A stretch of 64,000 nucleotides of DNA from Glaciecola petra (GTDB taxonomy: Bacteria > Pseudomonadota > Gammaproteobacteria > Enterobacterales > Alteromonadaceae), in NCBI RefSeq assembly GCF_031846345.1, contig NZ_JAVRHX010000005.1, positions 124,001-188,000 of the forward strand. Direction: 5' to 3'. The notes beneath the pieces are model-generated. The model did not search any database. It was not told the DNA's origin and worked only from the letters and a program-made list of their open reading frames with translations. Of the stretch, positions 1-8,849 are shown in pieces. Numbering within the stretch: position 1 is the stretch's first letter; each line of letters opens with the position of its first letter. Both the position numbers and the translations under genes were made by a program.

Positions 1-972
1 TGACCATTCAGTTTGTTTGACGGCTTTCACATAGTTTTCAAAAGCGATTGTATGCGCTTCAATAAACGACTTATCAATCGCATTTGGAAATTTATCTATT
101 ATGGTTTTAGCTATCCCTCTAATGAGAGCAAAATCAGTGCCTAGTTTAGGTGTGAGATATAATTGGCTAATACTAGTACTTTTGCCGGTTAGTAACTCTA
201 ACGGTTGTTGTGGGCTTGCAAACTTTTGTAGGGCAATTTCTTTTAAGTTATTAATAGAAACAATCTTGCAACCGCCTTTTGCGGCTTTGCGCAAGGCGCT
301 CATCATTCGGGGATGGTTTGTCCCTGGATTTTGACCAAACACAAAAATCGCATCTGCTTTATAAAAATCATCAAGTACTACGGTACCTTTACCCACGCCT
401 ATGCTTTCTTTTAATGCTACGCCACTTGCTTCATGACACATATTCGAGCAATCTGGAAAATTATTAGTACCAAAAACTCTTCCAAATAGTTGGTACAAAT
501 ATGAAGCTTCATTGCTTGCACGACCAGAGGTATAAAACTCTACTTGGTCAGGCGACTCTACCGCAATGAGATGATTTTTTATTAGGGTTATTGCTCCATC
601 CCAAGAAGTCGGTTCATATTTGTCAGTTTTTGCATTGTAACGCATGGGTTGGCTGAGTCTGCCTTGGTATTCAAGCCAATAATCACTTTGTTTTTTCAAT
701 TTACTCACTGTATGCTGCTGAAAAAACGCATTAGTAAGTTTTCGCTCAGTTGATTCCCACGCAATCGCTTTAGCGCCATTTTCACAAAAATGGACAAAGC
801 CTTCTTCACTGTCACCCCAGGCACAACCAGGACAATCAAATCCGCCATCCTTGTTTACTTTTAATAAGTTTTTAATGTTGGATTTAACACGCTTACTCTG
901 CAGCACTTGTTTAAATGCTGAGTTAACCGAATGCATACCACCTGCTTTATTTGGCTTTTTAATTTTCGCCAT
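1..972 (-). CDS. FdhF/YdeP-family molybdopterin oxidoreductase, N-terminal 324 codons (runs off window start)
   Basis: The gene starts at the ATG at 970-972 and continues past base 1, so its 3' part is outside the window. The N-terminus contains the FDCPGCAWGD motif (Cys47, Cys50) and later a CSNMCHEASG motif, both typical of YdeP-like members of the bis-MGD molybdopterin oxidoreductase superfamily. YdeP proteins resemble formate dehydrogenase alpha subunits but their substrate is generally unknown; the full family length is near 760-770 residues. The gene overlaps the end of fdhD by 14 bases, so the two are almost certainly co-transcribed and FdhD probably sulfurates this enzyme's cofactor. 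The cytoplasmic location is inferred from the lack of a Tat leader. Confidence 0.85.
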   Translation of the reverse strand, partial: MAKIKKPNKAGGMHSVNSAFKQVLQSKRVKSNIKNLLKVNKDGGFDCPGCAWGDSEEGFVHFCENGAKAIAWESTERKLTNAFFQQHTVSKLKKQSDYWLEYQGRLSQPMRYNAKTDKYEPTSWDGAITLIKNHLIAVESPDQVEFYTSGRASNEASYLYQLFGRVFGTNNFPDCSNMCHEASGVALKESIGVGKGTVVLDDFYKADAIFVFGQNPGTNHPRMMSALRKAAKGGCKIVSINNLKEIALQKFASPQQPLELLTGKSTSISQLYLTPKLGTDFALIRGIAKTIIDKFPNAIDKSFIEAHTIAFENYVKAVKQTEWS

Positions 973-1891
973 TTTCAATGGCCATTGTTGTATGAGTGTT
1001 TTCCAAGGAGTCGTTTTGATTTATAAAAGGCGGCGAGTATACTATTGGAGCGTCTTTTTTGGGTACATGTATAAGCGTGATATTGGCTGTATTAGCAAGC
1101 TGTAGTGCTAGATCACTTGGTGAGGCAAAACTAATCAATGTTTTGATCCCTATTCTGAGTATTTTTTGCACCAGTTCAGCTCCGCAGCGACTCGTGACGA
1201 GGGCAGCATGGTCTTGATACTCAATTTTGTTAGCGAGAATATTTCCAATCAATTTATCTAGCGCATTGTGTCGCCCTATATCTTCGCAACTAGCCTTTAT
1301 TGAGCCCTTAGGGCAAATTAAAAAGGCACCATGCATAGCACCTGAATCAGCCGATATTGTTTGATATTGTTGCACTTTCTCTCTTATATCGATAAGTGCA
1401 CAAATATCATATTGTGCAGCGATCATTTGTGATTGCTTAAGCTTGATTTGTTTAAAAGTTTCGTCCAAAGCAGCTGAACCACAAATGCCACAGCCACTGC
1501 TCCCTTTAAGTAAACGGATGCGCTCTTTAAACCGAAAGAAGCTGCGATTAGCAAGGCTTATTTTTAGGGTCAGGCCTAATTGTAGCCCCACAGTTTGATG
1601 GTATAAACGGTCCTCTTTATGAATATTAGGACGCTCAATGCTATGGTCGGCCCCAGTGTTTTTTGAAACGCTACTATTTGAAAAGCTATGCTCTGAAAAA
1701 CAATGCTCTTCAACAGCATGTACATCAACAATAGTATCAATAATGCCTTCTGTGAATAAAAAGCCAATAGCGAAATAAGACAAATCTTGAGGCGTCATCA
1801 TCATCACCGCAAAGGCAATGCCATTTAATTCAATCGCAATGGCTTGTTCTTGGGCCAGGCTATGATGAGCTGTTTTCGCTTTTATATTCAT
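959..1891 (-). CDS. fdhD: FdhD, formate dehydrogenase accessory sulfurtransferase
   Basis: FdhD passes sulfur from IscS to the molybdenum cofactor of formate-dehydrogenase-like enzymes. The protein has 310 residues, and the conserved GCGICG motif supplies the two functional cysteines (Cys134 and Cys137). The family is usually about 260-280 residues; here a Ser/His-rich, probably disordered stretch at about residues 61-100 accounts for the extra length. Its stop lies inside the first codons of the YdeP-type gene downstream, which fits a two-gene unit of enzyme and maturation factor. The N-terminal part (residues 16-51) matches the usual FdhD start, supporting the ATG at 1891. Confidence 0.93.
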   Translation of the reverse strand: MNIKAKTAHHSLAQEQAIAIELNGIAFAVMMMTPQDLSYFAIGFLFTEGIIDTIVDVHAVEEHCFSEHSFSNSSVSKNTGADHSIERPNIHKEDRLYHQTVGLQLGLTLKISLANRSFFRFKERIRLLKGSSGCGICGSAALDETFKQIKLKQSQMIAAQYDICALIDIREKVQQYQTISADSGAMHGAFLICPKGSIKASCEDIGRHNALDKLIGNILANKIEYQDHAALVTSRCGAELVQKILRIGIKTLISFASPSDLALQLANTANITLIHVPKKDAPIVYSPPFINQNDSLENTHTTMAIENGEN

Positions 1892-1996
1892 AAAGGTCTA
1901 GTCTATTTTTATGAGCAGTACTACCCAATCCTTTGTAATCAACAACCTGATACGTGCCGTCGATAGTCTTTGGCATTTTTTGCTAACACTTCAGCT

Positions 1997-2509
1997 TTAA
2001 TCAGCCTTTATTCTAACGCTCTCTGCAACAAATTCATAAACAAGCCCAGACTTGATTGCATCAGTACCTTTACCGAGGTCTTGTTTAAAATGTGTAGCTT
2101 GTTCTTCTGATCGTTGTTTTTCAATCACATTGCCATTTAGCTGAACACGTTTATTGTAGCTGTCTGTTGGTATAAAAAAACCATAATCTTTAAACGATAC
2201 TCGCATAATCGACTGATCATGTTGGGCAATAAAAAAACATCCTTTCTTTTGGCATACTTTACTTATTTCTGTTTCTGTTTGTATTGTTTTACCCACATAT
2301 TTTGCAGGTTCGCTTATTAGCGATGTAAATTCAATATTATCCAATTCATTATTAAAAGGCTCACCAAAGGTTTCTGTTGTAAGTGTTTTTTCAACGGGCT
2401 CTGACAAGCGAATGACTTCATCTTGTGCAAATAGCTTTGCGCTAAGCATCAGTAACAAGGAAACACATAAAATATGTAGAGAATAATTAACTTTATTGTT
2501 CTGTATCAT
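1997..2509 (-). CDS. DUF4920-type exported protein
   Basis: The 170-residue protein begins at the ATG at 2507-2509, preceded by an AAGAGG ribosome-binding site; an in-frame ATG 11 codons upstream lacks this context. Residues 1-28 form a signal peptide ending around LFAQ, so the product is periplasmic or envelope-associated. The rest resembles DUF4920 proteins: a small OB-like beta domain with a CQKKGCFF segment (two cysteines, possibly metal- or disulfide-linked) and the YVGKTIQTETEIS strand. Function is unknown. It is separated from fdhD by about 100 bases and may have its own promoter. Confidence 0.7.
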   Translation of the reverse strand: MIQNNKVNYSLHILCVSLLLMLSAKLFAQDEVIRLSEPVEKTLTTETFGEPFNNELDNIEFTSLISEPAKYVGKTIQTETEISKVCQKKGCFFIAQHDQSIMRVSFKDYGFFIPTDSYNKRVQLNGNVIEKQRSEEQATHFKQDLGKGTDAIKSGLVYEFVAESVRIKAD

Positions 2510-2780
2510 TGAGACCTCTTCAATTATTGCGGTGAATATCATTATTTTTGCTTATGAAATATTGCTTATTTTGCACTACATATTTTGTGCTACATGCAGT
2601 GCCGGTGCGAAATCCTATCCTATTTGCAGTCCTTCATATCGCAAGTTTATTGACAAATGCATAGCAATAAATTTACTTTTACGAACTAGCCAAGAAGAAA
2701 ACACCGTCTATGCTCCAAAGTGTAACTTGAATAATAGGCGACTTCTATAAAATTAAAAATGTGATAAAAGGCCTTTTAAT

Positions 2781-3791
2781 ATGAAATTCTGCACTGCGAC
2801 CTTAACACTTATTATGGCGATATTGATTATGCAAGGATGTAGCATGGTAAACGAAAATAAAATTCAGGAAAGTGAGCCCATTTTTTATCCCACTATTGAT
2901 AATAAATGGATAGGACTTGGCATCGCCTATGGTTCTTATCGAGATGGTGAAAGTCCTGACTTAGAGAGTGTCAGTAGTGAAGCTGATATTTTAGAAGATC
3001 TCACTATTTTGACTTCTAACAAAGCAGTGCAATGGAATTTGATCAGAATGTATGCAGCCGATCCTGCCAGTGAACAAGTATTAAAAACTATCAAAAAGCA
3101 CAACTTACCCGTGAAAGTAATGCAGGGTGCATGGTTATCAGGCAAAGATACCGACGCATATAATAACAATCAAATAAACGAAGTGATAAGGCTTGCCAAT
3201 GAATACCCCGATATAATTGTTGCTGTCAATTTAGGCAACGAAATATTTGTGGATTGGTCTTACCATAAGTTCACAGTAGAACAAATGCCAATGTATTTAG
3301 AGTGGGTCGAAAAAGTACAAGCATCGGTGTCGGTGCCGGTCACATTGGCAGATGACTATAACTTTTGGAATAAACCCTGGAGCGCACAAATTGCTGAAAA
3401 ATTAGATTTTATTGTGCTGCATGCATATGCAATGTGGAATTCACAAACTCTCGATAATGCAGTTAAATGGACCGACGAAACATACCAAGATATTCAGTCA
3501 CGTTATCCTGAAAAACAAATTGTATTGGGCGAATCTGGATGGACGACGAGTTCTATTAGTACAAATGGTGACGAACGTTTAATCATTGCAGAGGCCACTG
3601 AAGATACTCAAGCTAGTTTCGTTAATGAATATAGAGCATGGCTGCAAGCAAATAAAATAGCGTCTTTTTACTTTGAAGCGTTTGATGAAAAGTGGAAAGG
3701 TGGAGCCGATAAACCCGATGGGATTGCGGAAAAAAATTGGGGCTTGTACCGCTCTGATAGAAGCCCTAAGAAAGTAGTTGCATCAAACTAA
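2781..3791 (+). CDS. GH17-family beta-1,3-glucanase-like lipoprotein
   Basis: The 336-residue protein has a lipoprotein signal peptide (residues 1-19, Cys20 as lipidation site), so it is membrane-anchored. The rest is a TIM-barrel resembling glycoside hydrolase family 17. The LGNEIFVDW motif puts the acid/base glutamate at Glu154 and VLGESGWTTS puts the nucleophile at Glu251. GH17 enzymes cleave or transglycosylate beta-1,3-glucans such as laminarin, a common algal storage glucan in marine habitats. It converges with a LacI-family regulator gene, a possible partner, but no other glucan-utilisation gene is visible nearby. Substrate specificity is inferred from the family. Confidence 0.85.
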   Translation: MKFCTATLTLIMAILIMQGCSMVNENKIQESEPIFYPTIDNKWIGLGIAYGSYRDGESPDLESVSSEADILEDLTILTSNKAVQWNLIRMYAADPASEQVLKTIKKHNLPVKVMQGAWLSGKDTDAYNNNQINEVIRLANEYPDIIVAVNLGNEIFVDWSYHKFTVEQMPMYLEWVEKVQASVSVPVTLADDYNFWNKPWSAQIAEKLDFIVLHAYAMWNSQTLDNAVKWTDETYQDIQSRYPEKQIVLGESGWTTSSISTNGDERLIIAEATEDTQASFVNEYRAWLQANKIASFYFEAFDEKWKGGADKPDGIAEKNWGLYRSDRSPKKVVASN

Positions 3792-3821
3792 ACAATCAAC
3801 ATGCCTTTAAATGGAAAGCAA

Positions 3822-4838
3822 TTAGCTGACTAAAGGCCCAGTACTTTGCCGGACAATAAGTTCGGTTGGAAGCTCAACGTATTTTTCTACGTCTTTATTG
3901 CCGTTCATGAGTTTAAGTAATATTTGCATACACTGGGTCCCCATTTGATCTAGCGGTTGGCGAATTGTGGTTAGTTTTGGCGACATTAAACTGGCATAAG
4001 TAATGTCATCAAAGCCAATGACTGATACGTCGCCAGGTACGTCATAGTCGTATTCGCGTAGTGCATTCATTGCGCCTATGGCCATATCATCACTAAAACA
4101 GAAAACAGCGGTAGGGCGCTCCTTTAGACGTAAAAGCTTTTCCATTGCCTGAAAACCAGATTCAGGGCCATAATCGCCAGTTATGATAAACCGGTTATCA
4201 ACTTCAATGCCGGCTTCGATCAGGGCTTGTTTATATCCATCAAGTCTTGCTTTGGTGCTAGGCGTCATACTAGGTCCTTTGACAGCCGCAATTTTTGTGT
4301 GTCCCAATTCAAGTAGGTGTTGCATTGCTTTTACCGCACCTAGCTGGTTGTCGATAACGACTTTATGCACATATTCAGAGTCTATTTCTTCGCATGAGTT
4401 AACCATAGGCGGCAACTGCTCTCTTAAGGGCTTGTCTTTGTTTATGGTGAAGGGGATTCGAGGAGTAAACACAAGGATGCCATCAGCTTGCCCTGAAGTG
4501 ACCATGTCGCCGTAATATGAATCCCTTTCGATATTATTTTGAGTATCGCCAAGCAAGACTGAATAACCAGCTTTGGTGGCTTCATTTTCTATCGCCCTGA
4601 TAATTGCAGCGTTAACCTGATTGGTAATATCAGGCATTACTACCACAACATTGTTACTTTTTTGTGTGCGTAAACTGGCACCAAATCGATTAGGTTTGTA
4701 GCCAGTCTCGTCAACCGCTTTCATGACTTTTTTTCGAGTTGATTTGCTAACTAAACTAGGCTTACTTAATGTCCGAGAAACGGTGGCTGCTGATACGCCT
4801 GAAAGCTTAGCAATATCCTTTATGCTTACTTTGACCAT
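3822..4838 (-). CDS. LacI-family transcriptional regulator, CytR-like
   Basis: The 338-residue protein starts with a LacI helix-turn-helix (SIKDIAKLSGVSAATVSRTL, residues 5-24), a hinge helix region, and a periplasmic-binding-protein-like ligand domain (about 60-330). The layout and several stretches (MPDITN, PTAVFCFSDDMAIGA, VSVIGFDDITYASL) resemble E. coli CytR, a repressor of nucleoside uptake genes, but also other LacI members. The neighbour is a GH17 gene, so a sugar ligand is equally possible. Two inverted repeats upstream (4883-4898, 4954-4972) are probable autoregulatory operators. Confidence 0.88.
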   Translation of the reverse strand: MVKVSIKDIAKLSGVSAATVSRTLSKPSLVSKSTRKKVMKAVDETGYKPNRFGASLRTQKSNNVVVVMPDITNQVNAAIIRAIENEATKAGYSVLLGDTQNNIERDSYYGDMVTSGQADGILVFTPRIPFTINKDKPLREQLPPMVNSCEEIDSEYVHKVVIDNQLGAVKAMQHLLELGHTKIAAVKGPSMTPSTKARLDGYKQALIEAGIEVDNRFIITGDYGPESGFQAMEKLLRLKERPTAVFCFSDDMAIGAMNALREYDYDVPGDVSVIGFDDITYASLMSPKLTTIRQPLDQMGTQCMQILLKLMNGNKDVEKYVELPTELIVRQSTGPLVS

Positions 4839-4882
4839 AATGATTAATTTATTTGATAGTATGTTGCATTTACATGCTTAAA

Positions 4883-4898
4883 ATGAAACGAGTTTCAT
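4883..4898. promoter_or_regulatory. Perfect inverted repeat ATGAAAC-GA-GTTTCAT, probable LacI-family operator
   Basis: Two 7-base arms separated by GA form a perfect palindrome 45 bases upstream of the LacI-type gene, where an autoregulatory operator is expected. Its binding by that regulator is inferred. Confidence 0.55.
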
Positions 4899-4953
4899 AG
4901 GTAAGCATAAGATACTACAGTAGTTTTAAATGAAAATCTCAGAATTTATAACG

Positions 4954-4972
4954 AAATGAATTTGTTTCATTT
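4954..4972. promoter_or_regulatory. Second inverted repeat AAATGAA-N5-TTCATTT in the LacI/dnaB intergenic region
   Basis: This repeat shares the ATGAA/TTCAT half-sites with the palindrome at 4883-4898 but has a 5-base spacer. Paired operators about 70 bases apart could allow looping. The whole 4839-5175 gap holds only these repeats and AT-rich DNA that presumably contains the dnaB promoter; no gene is visible. Confidence 0.4.
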
Positions 4973-5175
4973 TTTAAGGTGTATCTTAATATAAAGCCTT
5001 ATTATGCGGCCATTGGCAGCTTAGTTTTTTATTTCATTTTTGTGGCATATAGTGCTTTTGTAGCTGAGTCAATTGGTAGACTTTTTACTTATCTTAATAC
5101 TAAGAAAGATGGTAAGAATGTTAAATTTGTCGCATAATATCTGGCCGTCAATTACGATATTTTAGTGAGACATCT

Positions 5176-6579
5176 GTGGCTGAGCGCGAAAGCAGCAATA
5201 ACAATAAGCGAGATGAACAACTCGATATAGCCCAATTAAATACGCCACCGCACTCAATGGAGGCTGAACAGGCCGTCTTGGGTAGTATTATTCAGTCGGT
5301 AGATGCGTGGGATAAAGTTGCAGAAATACTCATAGAAGAAGATTTCTATAATCGCTCCCATCGCGTTATATTTTCTGCGATCACTCGATTAATATCAAAA
5401 AATAGCACTGCAGATCCCATTACATTAAAAGCTGAGCTTGAATTGAATAATCAACTCGAAGAAGTCGGTGATTTTGTTTACTTAGTCAATCTAGCCAGAA
5501 ACACACCCAGCTCCTCAAATATTACGGCTTACGCCAATATTGTTAGAGAACGAGCCATTACTCGCGAGTTAATAGGAGTATCTAACGAAATTGCTGAGCT
5601 TAGCTTTAATCCTGAGGGGCGAGACAGTAAAGAGCTACTTGATTTAGCCGAAAGCAAAGTATTCGAAATTGCTGAAAAACGTACCGCCGCAAATGAAGGC
5701 CCGATTAGCGTTTCTGATGCAATTAAAAAGACTATCCATCGAATTGAAGAATTAGCCGGGCAAGACAAAGAGGTAACCGGGGTTTCTACTGGATTTCATG
5801 ACTTAGATAAAAAGACAAGTGGCCTGCAACCATCAGATCTAATTATTGTGGCCGCTCGTCCATCGATGGGTAAAACCACCTTTGCCATGAATTTGGTCGA
5901 AAATGCATTACTTCTTGAAGAAAAGCCTGTCCTTGTTTTCAGCCTAGAAATGCCTGCAGAACAAATCATGATGCGGATGCTTGCGTCTTTGTCACGTGTT
6001 GATCAAACGTCAATTAGAACAGCCAGGTTACAAGACCAAGACTGGGGTAGAATTCAAGCAAGCGTCAAATCCCTGCACGAAAAAAACAACCTATACATCG
6101 ACGACTCTTCAGGGTTAACCCCCATGGAAGTGAGAACACGTGCTCGCAAGTTGGCAAGAGAGAGAGGCGGGATATCGATGATTATGGTTGATTATTTACA
6201 GCTAATGCGAGTGCCTTCTCTTACTGAAAACAGGACACTTGAGATTGCAGAAATATCTCGGTCTCTGAAAGCTTTAGCTAAAGAGTTGCAGTGCCCAGTT
6301 GTAGCACTATCACAGTTGAATCGAGGGCTAGAGCAACGTGCCGATAAACGACCAATCAATTCTGATTTGCGTGAATCAGGGGCAATTGAGCAAGACGCAG
6401 ACCTTATTATGTTTATTTATCGCGACGAAGTGTATGACGAAAACTCTGAGCTTAAAGGTGTTGCTGAAATCATTATTGGTAAACAACGTAATGGCCCAAT
6501 CGGTACCACTCGATTAACCTTTCAAGGGCAATATTCTCGTTTTGATAATTATGCAGGTCCAGCTTATCAGTCTGAATAA
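5176..6579 (+). CDS. dnaB: DnaB replicative DNA helicase
   Basis: The 467-residue protein is the hexameric 5'-3' helicase of the replication fork. It has the N-terminal DnaB domain (about 22-125), a linker, and the RecA-like motor with Walker A ARPSMGKTT (228-236) and Walker B IMVDYLQLM (about 336). The QLNRGLEQRADKRP and RQRNGPIGT-like motifs near the C-terminus are typical. Length matches E. coli DnaB. The start is a GTG at 5176, chosen because the reading frame opens just upstream of the conserved NTPPHSMEAEQAVLG segment. No intein is present. In relatives dnaB is usually followed by alr; here a purine gene operon follows instead. Confidence 0.97.
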   Translation: MAERESSNNNKRDEQLDIAQLNTPPHSMEAEQAVLGSIIQSVDAWDKVAEILIEEDFYNRSHRVIFSAITRLISKNSTADPITLKAELELNNQLEEVGDFVYLVNLARNTPSSSNITAYANIVRERAITRELIGVSNEIAELSFNPEGRDSKELLDLAESKVFEIAEKRTAANEGPISVSDAIKKTIHRIEELAGQDKEVTGVSTGFHDLDKKTSGLQPSDLIIVAARPSMGKTTFAMNLVENALLLEEKPVLVFSLEMPAEQIMMRMLASLSRVDQTSIRTARLQDQDWGRIQASVKSLHEKNNLYIDDSSGLTPMEVRTRARKLARERGGISMIMVDYLQLMRVPSLTENRTLEIAEISRSLKALAKELQCPVVALSQLNRGLEQRADKRPINSDLRESGAIEQDADLIMFIYRDEVYDENSELKGVAEIIIGKQRNGPIGTTRLTFQGQYSRFDNYAGPAYQSE

Positions 6580-6624
6580 TTTGAGATTTATCGATTAGCT
6601 AGATAACGTTTTATTTGAATATTT

Positions 6625-6641
6625 CGCACAACAAAAGTGCA
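6625..6641. promoter_or_regulatory. NtrC-like site CGCAC-N7-GTGCA upstream of the adenine deaminase operon
   Basis: The 17-base sequence fits the NtrC consensus TGCAC-N7-GTGCA with one mismatch. It lies about 150 bases upstream of the adenine deaminase start. A near-identical site is present at 21404-21420. Binding is inferred. Confidence 0.5.
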
Positions 6642-6733
6642 AAAAACTTCAATTTTGGTGTGACTGGCTTATTGAATGCCTAGATGTATTCTCTTAGTTA
6701 TTGTTTTTAATGGTTTTTGTTTGTAGATTTATT

Positions 6734-6749
6734 AGGAATCATAATTGCA
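6734..6749 (+). promoter_or_regulatory. Candidate sigma-54 promoter (AGG-N10-TTGCA type) for the adenine deaminase operon
   Basis: GG at 6735-6736 and GC at 6747-6748 are exactly ten bases apart, and the -12 element is a full TTGCA. It lies 38 bases before the ATG and about 100 bases downstream of the NtrC-like site, a normal enhancer distance. A competing match, TGGC-N9-TGC at 6665-6680, has the better -24 element but sits very close to the NtrC-like site. GG-N10-GC alone is frequent by chance. Confidence 0.4.
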
Positions 6750-6786
6750 TAACTTCTATGACTAACACCAAACGACAGCGAACATC

Positions 6787-7803
6787 ATGCAAACCTTTAT
6801 TCAAAACATTCCTAAAGCAGAATTACATGTTCACCTAGAGGGTACACTTGAACCTGAATTAAGCTTTTCATTGGCCGCCAAAAATGGGGTTGATTTAGAC
6901 TATAAAACCCCCGAAGAATTAATAGCAGCCTATGATTTTTATGACTTGCCTTCATTTTTGAAAATATATTACGCAGCTATGAATGTATTGGTTGATGAAG
7001 ACGATTTTTATCAACTGACTTACGCTTATTTAAAAAAAGCTAGTGAACAAAACACTATTTATGCAGAATTGTTTTTTGATCCTCAAGCACATACCAGTAG
7101 AGGTGTCAGTTTTGATACCGTCATTACCGGTATCCACAATGCGCAAGTTGCTGCAGAGCAAAACCTAGGTATAAAAAGCCAATTAATTTTATGTTTTTTA
7201 AGGGACATGAGTGCTGAGTCAGCGATGGAGCACTTGGAGCTTGCCTTTCCTTATCAAGACTGGATAGTTGGGGTTGGCTTGGATTCTGATGAACGCAATA
7301 ACCCGCCGATAAAATTTGCAAAAGTATTCGCCAAGGCAAAGGAGAAAGGACTTAAACTCACCATGCACTGCGATGTCAATCAACTAAACACGCTTGTGCA
7401 TATAGAGCAATGTATAGAGCAAATTGAAGTAGACCGTATTGACCACGGGGTAAATGCTTTAGAAAGTGAGATGCTATGTAGCTTGATCAAAAACAAGAAC
7501 TTGGGTTTGACGGTGTGTCCGGTTTCTAATCAGTTTGTGGTGCAGTCATTAACGTCAAACGAAGTGCACGATATGCTCGAAAAAGACTTATTGGTGACGA
7601 TTAATTCAGACGACCCCGCATATTTTAGAGCCTATTTAAATGAAAACCTGCTTGCTCTGCAGAAAGAAGGTGATTTTAGTCAAGCGCAAATTATCACTCT
7701 GGTTGAGAATGCATTTAAAGTAGCATGGTTAGATGAGGACCTTAAACAAGCTTATTTAGATAAAGTAACAGCTTATGTTGTCGAGTCTGAGGACTTGGTT
7801 TAA
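6787..7803 (+). CDS. Adenine deaminase (adenosine deaminase superfamily)
   Basis: The enzyme hydrolyses adenine to hypoxanthine and ammonia. The 338-residue protein has the zinc-binding HVHLEG motif (His14, His16), the TMHCDV and RIDHGV motifs with further histidines, and the NSDDPAYF motif with the catalytic/metal aspartates. The segment GLDSDERNNPP is characteristic of the bacterial/fungal adenine deaminase subgroup (Aah1-like) rather than true adenosine deaminases, so adenine is the preferred substrate; this is a family inference. It heads an operon with a periplasmic NUP protein and an MFS transporter, suggesting that imported adenine is deaminated here. Confidence 0.88.
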   Translation: MQTFIQNIPKAELHVHLEGTLEPELSFSLAAKNGVDLDYKTPEELIAAYDFYDLPSFLKIYYAAMNVLVDEDDFYQLTYAYLKKASEQNTIYAELFFDPQAHTSRGVSFDTVITGIHNAQVAAEQNLGIKSQLILCFLRDMSAESAMEHLELAFPYQDWIVGVGLDSDERNNPPIKFAKVFAKAKEKGLKLTMHCDVNQLNTLVHIEQCIEQIEVDRIDHGVNALESEMLCSLIKNKNLGLTVCPVSNQFVVQSLTSNEVHDMLEKDLLVTINSDDPAYFRAYLNENLLALQKEGDFSQAQIITLVENAFKVAWLDEDLKQAYLDKVTAYVVESEDLV

Positions 7804-7805
7804 GT

Positions 7806-8849
7806 ATGCAAAATCTATTGCTTAAACTTACATTGGTATTTGCAGCCTTTTTATTCGCATTAGGCTTTTCAGCAAATGTCTTTTCAACCGAAAAAAATAT
7901 CGCAAAAGACACTAGCAAACCAATAAACGTAAAAGTCTTTATTGGTGCAATGTTCGAAATAGGCAACAATAGTGGCGACAAAGCAGGTGAGTTTCAATTT
8001 TGGTTTGAACGATATTTCGCCAATTCAAAACCCATTACTGTGAAGGGCGCTGCTAATTCGGTTTATTGTAACCAAAATGGTGTGTGCGGCTCAGTTTTAG
8101 GAATGGGAAAGGTTGCGTCTTCATCTTCTATGCAAGCAATCATTTTGAACAAACAATTTGATGTTTCAAAGGCTTATTTTTTGATTAGTGGCGTTGCGGG
8201 AACGCCACCTTCAAAAGGCACCATTGCTGATGTTAGTTGGGGTAGTTGGTTAATTGATTATGACTTGGGACATCGTTGGCATCCTTCAGAGGGAGAACCA
8301 GACGCACCCACATTTACGCCACGTAAAGGGTATGAATCTATACGTCGCTATCAGCTTAATGCCCACCTATTGAATTGGGCATTACACATAAGCGATGACG
8401 TTAAACTAACAGACTCTGAGTCGGCGAGGCAGTATCGTCAGCGCTATCCCCAAACTGCGGCGCGACGCAAACCCAAAGTTGGCTATGGTACCCATATGAC
8501 AGGTGACACTTTTTTCCATGGCCCCGGTCTCTCGTCGGAAGCACAATATATGGCTGAGCTATATGGTGCTGACGATTATGTGATTACTGAAATGGAAGCT
8601 GCTGCGATTGCTCAAGTATTAGACAGAACGCTTGGTATAAATAGAATGATGAGTTTGCGTGGGGCAGTCAATTTTGATCAAGGACATCCTAATGAACGCA
8701 CACTCGATCACCTCGATCCTGCACCAGGTGAAACGGCCGGGGGTTTTGAAGAAACCTTGATAAATATTAGCGCTGTCGGTGCAAAAGTAGTCGATCATAT
8801 TGTAGAAAATTGGCATGTTTGGCAGCACGATGTTCCGCCTTTACCATGA
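7806..8849 (+). CDS. Periplasmic purine nucleoside permease (NUP) family protein
   Basis: The 347-residue protein has a signal peptide (about residues 1-27) followed by a NUP-family domain (PF06516 type), with the VFIGAMFEIG, LGMGKVASS and ITEMEAAAIAQVL segments. NUP proteins were first described as fungal nucleoside permeases but lack membrane spans and share the nucleoside-phosphorylase fold, so a secreted nucleosidase/phosphorylase or binding role is more likely. It starts two bases after the adenine deaminase stop and overlaps the following transporter by four bases (ATGA). A second family member lies at 12481-13602. Confidence 0.8.
   Translation: MQNLLLKLTLVFAAFLFALGFSANVFSTEKNIAKDTSKPINVKVFIGAMFEIGNNSGDKAGEFQFWFERYFANSKPITVKGAANSVYCNQNGVCGSVLGMGKVASSSSMQAIILNKQFDVSKAYFLISGVAGTPPSKGTIADVSWGSWLIDYDLGHRWHPSEGEPDAPTFTPRKGYESIRRYQLNAHLLNWALHISDDVKLTDSESARQYRQRYPQTAARRKPKVGYGTHMTGDTFFHGPGLSSEAQYMAELYGADDYVITEMEAAAIAQVLDRTLGINRMMSLRGAVNFDQGHPNERTLDHLDPAPGETAGGFEETLINISAVGAKVVDHIVENWHVWQHDVPPLP

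Noticed and set aside
2496..2750. 84-codon open frame between the DUF4920 and GH17 genes
   Set aside because: It starts on the strand opposite the exported protein's start, shows no recognisable family or good ribosome site, and looks like chance in AT-rich DNA.
6665..6680. TGGC-N9-TGC as the main sigma-54 promoter of adenine deaminase
   Set aside because: It has the right GG-N10-GC spacing but is only about 30 bases from the NtrC-like site, too close for an enhancer; kept as an alternative to the 6734 match.
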